45,075 bases of DNA from PFJX01 sp964466195 (GTDB lineage: Bacteria; Pseudomonadota; Gammaproteobacteria; Burkholderiales; Thiobacillaceae), in the NCBI GenBank assembly GCA_964466195.1, contig CAYXMQ010000028.1:1-45075 (forward strand), written 5' to 3'. Positions 31,535 to 40,550 of the stretch are shown piece after piece. The notes under the pieces are model-generated. The model did not search any database. It saw only the letters and a program-made list of their open reading frames with translations, and was not told the origin of the DNA. The first letter of the stretch is position 1. Every line of letters starts with the position of its first letter. Position numbers and translations under genes: made by a program.

Positions 31535-34147
31535 CTAAACGACCACATTGACCAAACGTCCGGGCACCACGACGACCTTCTTCGCCGGCTTGCCGTCCAT
31601 GAACTTCTGCACGTCCGGACTGGCCAGCGCGATCTGTTCGATGGCGTCGCGGCCGGCATCGATCGCGACGGTGATCTTGCCGCGCAGCTTGCCGTTGACT
31701 TGCAGCATCAGCTCGATTTCATCGCGCACCAGGGCGGCGGCGTCGACTGCCGGCCAGCCCGAACTCATCAGGCAGGCGCCCGGTTTCAGCGCCATGATCA
31801 GGCTGCGGCAGATGTGCGGCACGATGGGCGCGAGCATCAGCACGATGGCTTCCAGCGCTTCCTGCCTGACGGCGCGGGTCTGCGCGTCCATGCCTTCCAG
31901 TTTCGCCAGCGCGTTCATCAGCTCCATGTTGGCGGCGATGGCGGTATTGAATTGCTTGCGGCGTTCGATGTCGTCGCTGACCTTGGCGATGGTGTGGTGC
32001 AACTGGCGACGGAAATCCTGCGTCGGCCCGATCAATTCACCCTTCGCATACGCCGCGACCACGCCGGCTTCGACATGCTCGTACACAGTTTTCCAGAGTC
32101 GGCGCAGGAAGCGGTTGGCGCCTTCGACGCCGGCATCGGACCATTCCAGGCTTTGCTCCGGCGGCGCCGCGAACATCATGAACAGGCGGGCGGTGTCGGC
32201 GCCGTACTGATCGATCAACGACTGCGGATCGACGCCGTTGTTTTTCGATTTCGACATCTTTTCGGTGCCGCCGACGATGACCGGCTGGCCGTCGGCCTTC
32301 AGCACCCAGACGCCCTCGCGTTGTTCCACATCGGCCGGGTTGATCCACTGTTTTTTGCCCGCGTTTTCAACACCGCCGAGATCGCGGTAATAGGTGTCGG
32401 CGACCACCATGCCTTGCGTCAGCAGGTTGGTGAACGGTTCGTTGCTGGTCACCAGGCCGACATCGCGCATCAGCTTGTGGAAGAAGCGGGCATAGAGCAG
32501 ATGCAGGATGGCGTGCTCGATGCCGCCGATGTACTGATCCACCGGCAGCCAGTGGTTGGCGCGGCCGTCCAGCATGGCCTTGTCGTTGTCCGGGCAGGCG
32601 TAACGGGCGTAGTACCAGGACGACTCGACGAAAGTGTCCATCGTGTCGGTCTCGCGCTCGGCCGGGCCGCCGCAGGTCGGGCAGGTGGTTTGGTAGAACG
32701 ACGGCATCTTCTTGATCGGCGAGCCGATGTCGATCTTGACGTCTTCCGGCAACACCACGGGCAGCTGGTCCGCCGGCACCGGCACGTCACCGCAGCTCGG
32801 GCAATGGATGATCGGAATCGGGCAGCCCCAGTAACGCTGGCGCGAAATGCCCCAGTCGCGCAGGCGCCAGGTGGTGCGCTTCTCGCCCAGTTTCAGGTTG
32901 GACAGCACCAGCGCAATCTTGTCGATGGCGTCTTCCGAGGTGCGGCCGGAGAAGTCGCCGGAATCGAACAGCACGCCCTGTTCGACATAGGCCGCCGTCA
33001 TCGGCAGCGTCAGTTCGGCGTCCGCCGGCTTGATCACCGGCTTGATCGGCAGCGCGTATTTCTGCGCAAACGCGAAATCGCGTTCGTCATGCGCCGGCAC
33101 CGCCATCACTGCGCCCTCGCCGTAGCCCATCAGCACGTAGTTGGCGACGAACACCGGAATCGCCGCGTTGGTGAACGGGTGGTAGACCTTGCGGCCGGTG
33201 TCCATGCCCTTTTTTTCCATCGTCGCCATGTCGGCTTCGGCCACGCTGCCCTGCTTGCATTCGTGGATGAAGGCGGCGAGCGCAGGATTGTCCTCGGCCG
33301 CCTGCGCGGCCAGCGGGTGTTCGGCGGCGACCGCGACGTAGGTGACGCCGAACAGCGTGTCGGCGCGGGTCGTGAACACTTTCAATACCGGTTCGCCATG
33401 TTGATGGCGCGGGTTCAATGGAAAATGGATCTCGACGCCGAAGCTCTTGCCGATCCAGTTGCGTTGCATGGTTTTTACCCGTTCCGGCCAGCCAGGCAGG
33501 TTGTCGAGTTCGGACAGCAGTTCTTCGGCGTAGACGGAGATGCGGAAGAAGTACATCGGAATGTCGCGCTTTTCCACCAGTGCGCCGGAGCGCCAGCCGC
33601 GTCCGTCGATGACCTGTTCATTGGCCAGCACGGTGTGATCGACCGGGTCCCAATTCACCGCCGCCGTCTTCTGGTAGATCACGCCCTTCTTGAACAGCTC
33701 GGTGAACAGCCACTGTTCCCAGCGGTAGTAATCCGGCTTGCAGGTGGCCAGTTCGCGGCGCCAATCGACCGCCAGGCCGAGCCGCTTGAGCTGGCCGCGC
33801 ATGTAGTCGATGTTGGCGTAGGTCCAGCCGGCAGGCGCGACGTTGTTGGCCAGCGCGGCGTTTTCCGCCGGCAGGCCGAACGCATCCCAACCCATCGGCT
33901 GCAACACGTTGAAACCCTTCATGTGGTGGTAACGTGCCAGCACGTCGCCGATGGTGTAGTTGCGCACATGGCCCATGTGCAGCTTGCCCGACGGGTAGGG
34001 GAACATCGACAGGCAGTAGTACTTGGGTTTGTTCGAATCTTCCGTGGCGCGGAAGACCTGCTTTTCATCCCAGTGTTGCTGGGCTTCCGGTTCGATGATT
34101 TCCGGGCGGTATTGGGGGTCCATGTGGGAAACCATGTGGGCGTCCAT
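31535..34147 (-). CDS. leuS: Leucyl-tRNA synthetase LeuRS
   Basis: Class I synthetase charging tRNA-Leu, with an editing domain. The HIGH-type motif FPYPSGKLHMGHVRNY, the zinc-like CPTCGG, the editing-domain stretch with TRADTLFGVTYVAVA, and TEKMSKSKNNG are visible. Several starts are possible. ATG 34147 (870 residues) lies about 27 bases after the predicted transcription start; ATG 34123 (862 residues), just before DPQYRPEIIEPEAQQHW, aligns best with known LeuRS N-termini. Neither has a clear Shine-Dalgarno. An ATG at 34201 would overlap the -10 box and is unlikely. Confidence 0.96.
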   Translation of the reverse strand: MDAHMVSHMDPQYRPEIIEPEAQQHWDEKQVFRATEDSNKPKYYCLSMFPYPSGKLHMGHVRNYTIGDVLARYHHMKGFNVLQPMGWDAFGLPAENAALANNVAPAGWTYANIDYMRGQLKRLGLAVDWRRELATCKPDYYRWEQWLFTELFKKGVIYQKTAAVNWDPVDHTVLANEQVIDGRGWRSGALVEKRDIPMYFFRISVYAEELLSELDNLPGWPERVKTMQRNWIGKSFGVEIHFPLNPRHQHGEPVLKVFTTRADTLFGVTYVAVAAEHPLAAQAAEDNPALAAFIHECKQGSVAEADMATMEKKGMDTGRKVYHPFTNAAIPVFVANYVLMGYGEGAVMAVPAHDERDFAFAQKYALPIKPVIKPADAELTLPMTAAYVEQGVLFDSGDFSGRTSEDAIDKIALVLSNLKLGEKRTTWRLRDWGISRQRYWGCPIPIIHCPSCGDVPVPADQLPVVLPEDVKIDIGSPIKKMPSFYQTTCPTCGGPAERETDTMDTFVESSWYYARYACPDNDKAMLDGRANHWLPVDQYIGGIEHAILHLLYARFFHKLMRDVGLVTSNEPFTNLLTQGMVVADTYYRDLGGVENAGKKQWINPADVEQREGVWVLKADGQPVIVGGTEKMSKSKNNGVDPQSLIDQYGADTARLFMMFAAPPEQSLEWSDAGVEGANRFLRRLWKTVYEHVEAGVVAAYAKGELIGPTQDFRRQLHHTIAKVSDDIERRKQFNTAIAANMELMNALAKLEGMDAQTRAVRQEALEAIVLMLAPIVPHICRSLIMALKPGACLMSSGWPAVDAAALVRDEIELMLQVNGKLRGKITVAIDAGRDAIEQIALASPDVQKFMDGKPAKKVVVVPGRLVNVVV

Positions 34148-34180
34148 CTGTAAGGTCGTATGTGCTTGAAGAAGCGGCGG

Positions 34181-34209
34181 ATTATAGCCGCCCCCGGGCA
34201 TAAAGCCGG
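34181..34209 (-). promoter_or_regulatory. Probable promoter of the leuS-lptE-holA-proA-nadD-rsfS operon
   Basis: On the minus strand a perfect -10 box TATAAT lies at 34181-34186, 34 bases before the first likely leuS start. The -35 position (CCGGCT, 34204-34209) is poor. The box is read as part of a longer leuS frame if the ATG at 34201 is used, which argues against that start. Confidence 0.5.
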
Positions 34210-34230
34210 CTATGGCCGGCGGCCGCCCAG

Positions 34231-34259
34231 TGGCAGGGAATCGCGGGCGCGTTTATACT
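34231..34259 (+). promoter_or_regulatory. Possible promoter of prk
   Basis: TATACT at 34254-34259 with TGGCAG 17 bases upstream (34231-34236) faces prk and would give a leader of about 125 bases. That leader contains the palindrome CTGGT-TC-ACCAG (34349-34360), which could be a LysR-type (CbbR) half-site arrangement or only a hairpin. Support is positional. Confidence 0.35.
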
Positions 34260-34391
34260 CGTGCGCCCTTTTCGGGGTTAATAGTGAAACGTGAACGGTG
34301 TAGGCCGCACCTTTGACGTTTCCCGATTCGTTGTATTCATCTCTACCGCTGGTTCACCAGTGACATCTGCCACTTTTTTTGGGGAGCACCC

Positions 34392-35282
34392 ATGTCCAAG
34401 AAGCATCCCGTCGTCGTCGTCACCGGCTCTTCCGGTGCGGGTACAACCACAGTCAAACGCGCGTTCGAGCACATCTTCACGCGCGAAAAGCTGTCTGCCG
34501 CGATTATCGAGGGCGACAGCTTCCACAGCCTGGGCCGCAACGAGTTCAAGGAAGCCATGAAAAAGGCGGAAGCCTCCGGTAACCACAGCTTCAGCCATTT
34601 CGGACCCGAAGCCAACGACTTTGAAGCCCTGGAAAATCTGTTCAAGACCTACGGTGAAACCGGCGGCGGCAAGCGTCGCTACTATATCCACAGCGAAGAA
34701 GAAGCCGTCGATCACAACGCCAAGCTGGGTACCAACCTGAAGCCGGGCGAGTTCACTCCCTGGCAGGATCTGCCCGGTGGCAGCGACATCCTGTTCTACG
34801 AAGGCCTGCATGGTCTGGTGAAGACCGAGACCGTGAACATGCCGCAGCACGTCGACCTGGGCGTCGGCGTGGTGCCGGTGGTCAACCTGGAGTGGATCCA
34901 GAAGATCCATCGCGATGCGGCCGAGCGCGGCTATTCCGCCGAGGTCATCGTCGACACCATCCTGCGCCGCATGCCGGACTACGTGAACTACATCACCCCG
35001 CAGTTCTCGCAAACCGACGTCAACTTCCAGCGCGTACCGCTGGTGGACACCTCCAACCCGTTCATCGCGCGCGACATCCCGACGCCGGACGAGAGCCTGG
35101 TGGTGGTGCGCTTCCGCAATCCCAAGGGCGTGGACTTCCCCTATTTCCTGAACATGATCCCCGGCTCGTTCATGTCGCGCCCCAACAACCTGGTGGTGCC
35201 CGGCGGCAAGATGGGTTTCGCGATGGAAGTCGTGCTCGGCCCGATCATCGAGCGCATGGTGGAGCAAAGCCGCAAGGCCTGA
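34392..35282 (+). CDS. prk: Phosphoribulokinase (class I)
   Basis: Phosphorylates ribulose 5-phosphate to ribulose 1,5-bisphosphate, the RuBisCO substrate. The P-loop GSSGAGTTT (residues 12-20), IIEGDSFHSLGRNEFK, HFGPEANDFEAL and ILFYEGLHGL are hallmarks of the roughly 290-residue bacterial octameric type; length is 296. It stands alone between two terminator-bounded units rather than in a cbb operon, as in some autotrophic betaproteobacteria. E. coli-type PrkB, a homologue of unclear role, cannot be fully excluded. GGGGAG precedes the start. Confidence 0.9.
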   Translation: MSKKHPVVVVTGSSGAGTTTVKRAFEHIFTREKLSAAIIEGDSFHSLGRNEFKEAMKKAEASGNHSFSHFGPEANDFEALENLFKTYGETGGGKRRYYIHSEEEAVDHNAKLGTNLKPGEFTPWQDLPGGSDILFYEGLHGLVKTETVNMPQHVDLGVGVVPVVNLEWIQKIHRDAAERGYSAEVIVDTILRRMPDYVNYITPQFSQTDVNFQRVPLVDTSNPFIARDIPTPDESLVVVRFRNPKGVDFPYFLNMIPGSFMSRPNNLVVPGGKMGFAMEVVLGPIIERMVEQSRKA

Positions 35283-35298
35283 GTTTCGGTTGCTACTC

Positions 35299-35335
35299 GA
35301 AAAAAGCCGGGCGGGTGACCGCCCGGCTTTTTTTT
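35299..35335. terminator. Strong bidirectional-looking terminator after prk
   Basis: AGCCGGGCGG (35305-35314) and CCGCCCGGCT (35319-35328) form a perfect stem around GTGA, with an A-run before and eight T after (35328-35335). It ends prk 20 bases after the stop codon. Confidence 0.93.
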
Positions 35336-35438
35336 GCTCTCCTGTGCGAGGTCAAATATGGCTATGCTGGGAGCGGTCGCATCTGTCCGGTTCAAAATTT
35401 CTGATGCGCGACATTGGCTGCCTTTTTCATTCCGATTC

Positions 35439-38400
35439 ATGTCCCCCCGTCTGATCCGCTTTTTCCGCCGCCTCTATCACTACCTCGCCTATGTTGCCGG
35501 CGGGGCGGTGATTGCGGTGTGCATCGTGGCGCTGACCTTCAAATTCTGGGTAATGCCGAATATTTCCGGCTATCAGGGAGTGCTGGAAGACGCCGCCAGC
35601 AAGGCGGTCGGACAACCGGTGCAAATCGGCGTGCTGGAAGCGGACTGGAGCGGCTTCAATCCGCGCGTAACCCTGCGTGATGTGCGCATGACGCCGCCCG
35701 CCGGTGCGCCGGTGCACTCGCAAGGGGTACGCCAGCTCGGTAATGCGGCAGAGCCGCAAACGGGTCTGCTGTTGTTGCCGCGGGTCGAGGCGAAGTTTTC
35801 CTGGTTGTCGCTGGCCTTGCTGGATGTGCGCCTGGCCAGTTTGAGCCTCGATCAACCCCGCTTGCTGATGCGCCGCGATGCCGCCGGCGTGATCACCGTG
35901 GCCGGCATACCGGTCAATCTGCCGACCGCGCCCAGCCCGTTTCCGGACTGGCTGCTGCGGCAGCCGCGCATCGTGGTCAAGGATGCGGAAATCATCTGGC
36001 TGGACGAAAAACTGGCCGCGCCGGAACTGCGCTTCAACGGCGTGCGGGTGCTGCTGGAGAACCGCTTCGGCCGGCATCGTTTCGGCGGCATCGCCTACCC
36101 GAGCAATGCCGCCCGGCGTCTGGAAATGCGCGGCGACTTGAAGGGCCGCAGCCCGCGCTACTGGCAAGCCTGGTCGGGCGAGGTCTATGCCCGCGTCGAC
36201 GATGCCCGTTTCGAATCCTGGGGACGCTGGGTGCCGTGGGCGCAAGAGTCGGTGCGCAGCGGCGTCGGGGCGATGCGTTTCTGGCTGACCTTGGGCCAGG
36301 GCAAGGTGCTCGCTTTGAGCGGCGATGTCCGCTTGAACCAGGTCGCCATCAATATCGACAAGGCGTTGCCCGATCTGCTTTTCGACAGCCTCACCGGCCG
36401 TGCCGGTTGGGCACGCGAGCAGGAGGAACATTCCTTTTTTGTCGATCGCCTGCGTTTCAAGACGCCGGGGGCGGCGCCCAGCGAGCCGGCCAGCGTGCGC
36501 ATCAAGCTGTCGCCGAATGCGGCACCCAGCGGCCCGGCGGCGGGCATCGGCGGGTTCAAACGCATTGCGGTCAGCGCCCGGAATCTGCGCCTGGAAGCGT
36601 TCACCGCCTTGACCGGCGCCTTGCCGATACCCAAGCGCGGGCATGACCTGATCCAGTCGTTGAATCCGCACGGGCTGGTGGAAGAGGCTGCCGGGCACTG
36701 GTCCGGGATCGGCGATTACGCGCTCAAGCTGCGCATCCAGGCGGCCGGACTGGATGCCTATGAGCAGTTTCCCGGTATTCATGGCCTCACGGCGCGCATC
36801 GACGCCAACCAGAACGAGGGTGCGGCCGTGCTGGAAGGCCGCGGCTTGAAGCTGGAGTTGCCGCTCATTTTTCGCCATGAATTGAGTTTCAGCCAGGCGG
36901 ATGCCGAAGCGACCTGGAAGTTCGATGCCGAGGGCATGAAGCTGAATTTCACCGCCTCGCGCCTGGCCAATCCGGACCTGGATGGCAGCGCGCAAGGCCG
37001 ATTGGCCTTTCCCAGGACGGGGCCGATCCATGCCGACATCAGCGCGCATTTGCGGCGCGGCGAAGCGAAAGCCGTGTACCGCTATTTGCCGAGAAAAGTC
37101 GGCGACGACACCTACAACTGGCTCCAGCGCGGCCTGCTGGCTGGCCAGTCGGATGATGTGCGTCTGGTGCTGAAGGGACCGCTGGATCGTTTTCCGTTCG
37201 ACAAGGGCGGCGGTGAGTTCAAGGTCGCCATCAACATGCTCGGCGGTGTCCTCGACTACGCGCCGGGCTGGCCGCGCATCGAGGGGGTCCACGGCCAGTT
37301 GCTGTTCCATGGCATGGAGATGCGCTTGAATGCCGATAGCGGCCGCATCCTCGATGCACGCCTGGGGCCGGTCAAGGTGTCCATTCCCGACCTGCACTAT
37401 TCACCGGAGGAATCGTTGTTCATCGATGGCCGGGCCACGGGTGAAACGCGCGCTTTCCTCGATTTCATCAAGCGTTCGCCGGTCAACAGCTACACCGATC
37501 GGTTTACCGAGCCGTTCAGGGCGGTCGGCACGGGGCAGCTGGACCTGCATCTGCATATTCCGCTGCGCAAGACCGATGCCACCACACTGAACGGCAGCTT
37601 CACGTTCGATGACAACCGGCTCGACCCGGGCGGCGACCTGCCCGAACTCAGCGGCCTGAGCGGCAGCATCCAATTCACCCAGGCCACGTTGCAGGCCAGG
37701 GGAATACGTGCGCAGGTGCTGGGTTTGCCGGCCACGTTGGCTATCGACAGCCTGGCGGCGCCGGGAGTGGGGCAGATTGCCGGCCAGGGCGCGCGCCAGG
37801 TGCGCGTGCGGCTGGATGGCGAAGCCGCTGCCGCGGCGTTGCAGCCTTACCTGCCGGCCGCGCTCGACGGGCGGATCAGCGGCAGCACACGCTGGCAGGC
37901 GGAAATCGGCATGAATGCCGGCAACCGCTCCAGCCTGCGGCTCAGTTCCGATCTGGTCGGCCTGGCGATCCGTCTGCCGGCGCCGTTGGGCAAGGCGGCC
38001 GCGCAGCCGATCGCGTTGAGTCTGCTCAAAGAGTCGGCCAGAACGGCCGATCACGCCCCGGCGGAGCCAGTCAAAGCCGAAGCGGATGGCGTGTTTGCCC
38101 GCTATGGCGAATTCATGACCGTGCGGGCGCTGCTGCCCAAGGATGCGCCGGCGCGCGTTCATCTGCGTCTTGGCGCCGGCGAGGCCAGTGCGCCGGCGGC
38201 CGCCGGTCTTTGGGTCAGCGGCACGCTGCGTACGCTCGATCTGGATGCCTGGCGGCAACTCGATCTGGCTGGCGCAGCGGGCGCGTTGCCGCCGGGTGGA
38301 CATGCCTCGCCGGTGCAAGGTTTGCCATTGCGCGAGGCCAGCGTCGTGTTTAACGAGTTGAGTCTGCTCAATCGTCGCCTGACCGATACCCACGTCCGAT

Positions 38401-39449
38401 TGCGGCCGACCGACTCGGGTTGGCGCATTGGCCTGGCCGGGCGCGAGATCAGCGGCGAACTGGTGACCACGCAGGCCGATGCCGGCGTCAGCGTGCGGGC
38501 GAATTTCAAACGTTTGAGCTTGCCGGAGCCCATGCCCGGCAAGGGCCAGGAAGCGGACGCGGATGCGGGTGTGCATGCGGGGGCGGACGACATGCTGCTG
38601 AAGAACCTGATCGGACTCGAGTTGAATGCCGAGAGCACGGCCTGGATGGGGCGCGAATTGGGCGAACTGCGTCTGCGCCTGGCGCCGGATGCAGCGGGCA
38701 AAGGCAAGTTGCGCGGCTTGCGATTGGAGAGTTTCCTGTTGAAATCGCCGGATGGATTGCTGCGCGGCCAAGGCCTGCTCGCCAACCACCCGCGTCGGCC
38801 GACCCGCTTCGAATTCGAACTGGAGTCGGACAATCTGGGCAATCTGCTCACGCGCCTGGGCATGCCCGGCCTCGTCAAGCGCGGCGTGGTGCGGATCGCC
38901 GGCCCTCTGGCCTGGACCGGCGGGCTGGAAGATTTCAATTACGCGACGCTGTCCGGCGATCTGACCATCCAGATCAAGCAAGGGCAGTTCCTGAAAGTCG
39001 ACCCCGGCGCCGGCAAGCTGCTCGGCATCCTGAGCCTGCAAGCGCTGCCGCGCCGCATTGCACTCGATTTTCGCGATGTTTTTTCGGACGGCTTCGCGTT
39101 CGATGAGATTGAAGGCAACGTGCATATTGAGCGCGGCATCGCCTATGCCAAGGATTTGCGCATGAGCGGGCCGGCGGCCAAGGTGAAGATGAGCGGCGTC
39201 GCCGATCTGGCGCAGGAAAGTCAGAACGTGCGCGTCGCGATCCAGCCGCGCTTGGAAGACACGCTCGCCGTCGCCGGCGCGTTGATCGGCGGACCGGCGG
39301 TCGGCGTCGGGGCGCTGATCGCCAGCAAGATGCTGCAAAACCCGATCGGCCAGGCGGCCGCGTTCGAATATGCCATCACCGGCCCCTGGGCGGAGCCGGT
39401 GGTCCGCAAGCTGGCGAAACCGAAGCCGCAGCCGACGCAGGGCGAGTAG
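35439..39449 (+). CDS. yhdP: AsmA-like inner-membrane protein YhdP
   Basis: Very long envelope protein (1336 residues; E. coli 1266) of the AsmA/TamB class. In E. coli, YhdP with TamB and YdbH moves phospholipids to the outer membrane. One membrane segment (about residues 18-38) follows a basic N-terminus RLIRFFRRLYHYL; the rest is periplasmic beta-rich sequence, with the C-terminal AsmA-like region containing GVVRIAGPLAWTGG, GAGKLLGILSLQALPRR and GPAAKVKMSGVADLA. ATG 35439 was chosen because the membrane segment then has the usual distance from the N-terminus. The nitrilase and tldD genes downstream are its usual neighbours. Confidence 0.92.
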   Translation: MSPRLIRFFRRLYHYLAYVAGGAVIAVCIVALTFKFWVMPNISGYQGVLEDAASKAVGQPVQIGVLEADWSGFNPRVTLRDVRMTPPAGAPVHSQGVRQLGNAAEPQTGLLLLPRVEAKFSWLSLALLDVRLASLSLDQPRLLMRRDAAGVITVAGIPVNLPTAPSPFPDWLLRQPRIVVKDAEIIWLDEKLAAPELRFNGVRVLLENRFGRHRFGGIAYPSNAARRLEMRGDLKGRSPRYWQAWSGEVYARVDDARFESWGRWVPWAQESVRSGVGAMRFWLTLGQGKVLALSGDVRLNQVAINIDKALPDLLFDSLTGRAGWAREQEEHSFFVDRLRFKTPGAAPSEPASVRIKLSPNAAPSGPAAGIGGFKRIAVSARNLRLEAFTALTGALPIPKRGHDLIQSLNPHGLVEEAAGHWSGIGDYALKLRIQAAGLDAYEQFPGIHGLTARIDANQNEGAAVLEGRGLKLELPLIFRHELSFSQADAEATWKFDAEGMKLNFTASRLANPDLDGSAQGRLAFPRTGPIHADISAHLRRGEAKAVYRYLPRKVGDDTYNWLQRGLLAGQSDDVRLVLKGPLDRFPFDKGGGEFKVAINMLGGVLDYAPGWPRIEGVHGQLLFHGMEMRLNADSGRILDARLGPVKVSIPDLHYSPEESLFIDGRATGETRAFLDFIKRSPVNSYTDRFTEPFRAVGTGQLDLHLHIPLRKTDATTLNGSFTFDDNRLDPGGDLPELSGLSGSIQFTQATLQARGIRAQVLGLPATLAIDSLAAPGVGQIAGQGARQVRVRLDGEAAAAALQPYLPAALDGRISGSTRWQAEIGMNAGNRSSLRLSSDLVGLAIRLPAPLGKAAAQPIALSLLKESARTADHAPAEPVKAEADGVFARYGEFMTVRALLPKDAPARVHLRLGAGEASAPAAAGLWVSGTLRTLDLDAWRQLDLAGAAGALPPGGHASPVQGLPLREASVVFNELSLLNRRLTDTHVRLRPTDSGWRIGLAGREISGELVTTQADAGVSVRANFKRLSLPEPMPGKGQEADADAGVHAGADDMLLKNLIGLELNAESTAWMGRELGELRLRLAPDAAGKGKLRGLRLESFLLKSPDGLLRGQGLLANHPRRPTRFEFELESDNLGNLLTRLGMPGLVKRGVVRIAGPLAWTGGLEDFNYATLSGDLTIQIKQGQFLKVDPGAGKLLGILSLQALPRRIALDFRDVFSDGFAFDEIEGNVHIERGIAYAKDLRMSGPAAKVKMSGVADLAQESQNVRVAIQPRLEDTLAVAGALIGGPAVGVGALIASKMLQNPIGQAAAFEYAITGPWAEPVVRKLAKPKPQPTQGE

Positions 39450-39511
39450 CCTGCTGCCGATTGCACCGACGGGCTATTGCGGTTGCGCAAAGTCCTTGTG
39501 TACCCTCGGGG

Positions 39512-39562
39512 CTCGTTAATACCCATCCGGGGCAGGATTGGCATTAACGAGACTTGTTTTTT
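39512..39562 (+). terminator. Long inverted repeat with T-run after yhdP
   Basis: CTCGTTAATACCCATCC (39512-39528) pairs with GGATTGGCATTAACGAG (39535-39551) at 15 of 17 positions around GGGGCA, followed by GACTTG and a T-run (39557-39562). It could be the yhdP terminator. The outer nine bases on each side are exact and AT-rich, unlike most terminators here, so a regulator site is an alternative. Confidence 0.6.
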
Positions 39563-39585
39563 CAACGCCTCCACGGGAGCACGCA

Positions 39586-40515
39586 GTGATCCGCGCCAAG
39601 CCTTCCAGCCCCAAGCCGTCCAGTTTTGCCAAGACCAAGGCCCGCGCCGCGCCGAAACCGGCGCCCGAAGCCAGCGGCATCGTCCGCGTCGCTGCCGTGC
39701 AGATGGCCTCCGGCCCCAATGTGGTGGCCAACCTGGCCGAGGCGGAACGGTTGATCAACATGGCGGTCGTCGCCGGCGCCAAGCTGGTCGCGTTGCCCGA
39801 GTTCTTCGCCATCATGGGCATGAAGGAAACCGACAAGGTCGCCGCAGCGGAAATCGACGGCAAGGGCCCGATCCAGAAGTTTCTCGCCGCGCAGGCCAAG
39901 AAGCATGCGATCTGGCTGGTCGGCGGGTCGGTGCCGCTGGCCTGCGATAACCCGAAGAAGGTGCGCAACGCCTGTCTGGTCTATGACGACAAGGGCAAGC
40001 GCGTCGCACGTTACGACAAGATCCACCTGTTCGGCCTCGATCTGGGCAATGAACATTACAAGGAGCAGACCACCATTGAAGCCGGTAACCGCCTGGTCGT
40101 GGTCGAGTCGCCGTTCGGACGCATCGGCTTGTCGGTCTGCTACGACCTGCGTTTCCCCGAGCTGTATCGGGCGATGGGCGATGTCGACATCATCCTGGTG
40201 CCGGCGGCGTTCACCGCGACCACCGGGCGGGCGCATTTCGAAACCCTGATTCGCGCCCGCGCCATCGAGAACCTGGCCTATGTCATCGCCCCGGCGCAGG
40301 GCGGTTATCACGTTTCCGGCCGCGAAACGCACGGCGACAGCATGATCGTCGACCCCTGGGGCAATGTCCTCGACCGTCTGCCGCGCGGTTCCGGCGTGGT
40401 GGTCGCGGGGGTCAATCGCGCCTACCAGCAAAGCCTGCGCAAGAGCTTGCCGGCGTTGAAACACCGCAAGCTGGATTGCTCCACCGGCATCGCAGTCGAT
40501 GTCGTCAAAGCCTGA
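39586..40515 (+). CDS. Nitrilase-superfamily amidase (Nit1/deaminated-glutathione amidase type)
   Basis: A C-N hydrolase with the Glu-Lys-Cys triad: Glu72 in LPEFF, Lys145 in YDKIHLF and Cys185 in SVCYDLRFPELYR. The latter two motifs are those of the Nit1-type amidases that remove the amide from deaminated glutathione. GTG 39586 was chosen because GGGAG lies 7-8 bases upstream; it gives 309 residues. Conserved sequence starts only at VRVAAVQM (about residue 34), so there is a Lys/Pro/Ala-rich N-terminal extension of about 30 residues. A gene of this type commonly lies between yhdP and tldD in betaproteobacteria. Confidence 0.9.
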   Translation: MIRAKPSSPKPSSFAKTKARAAPKPAPEASGIVRVAAVQMASGPNVVANLAEAERLINMAVVAGAKLVALPEFFAIMGMKETDKVAAAEIDGKGPIQKFLAAQAKKHAIWLVGGSVPLACDNPKKVRNACLVYDDKGKRVARYDKIHLFGLDLGNEHYKEQTTIEAGNRLVVVESPFGRIGLSVCYDLRFPELYRAMGDVDIILVPAAFTATTGRAHFETLIRARAIENLAYVIAPAQGGYHVSGRETHGDSMIVDPWGNVLDRLPRGSGVVVAGVNRAYQQSLRKSLPALKHRKLDCSTGIAVDVVKA

Positions 40516-40550
40516 CCCCTCTTTTCGCTCCGTATTGACTGGCCATTCAT

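Noticed and set aside
31268..34153. 961-codon open frame on the plus strand opposite leuS
   Set aside because: It mirrors the leuS frame in GC-rich DNA, has His/Arg/Gly-rich shadow composition and no ribosome-binding site; leuS is unambiguous.
35427..37397. 656-codon minus-strand frame inside yhdP
   Set aside because: Typical antisense shadow of a high-GC gene: Gln/His/Arg-rich, no known motif.
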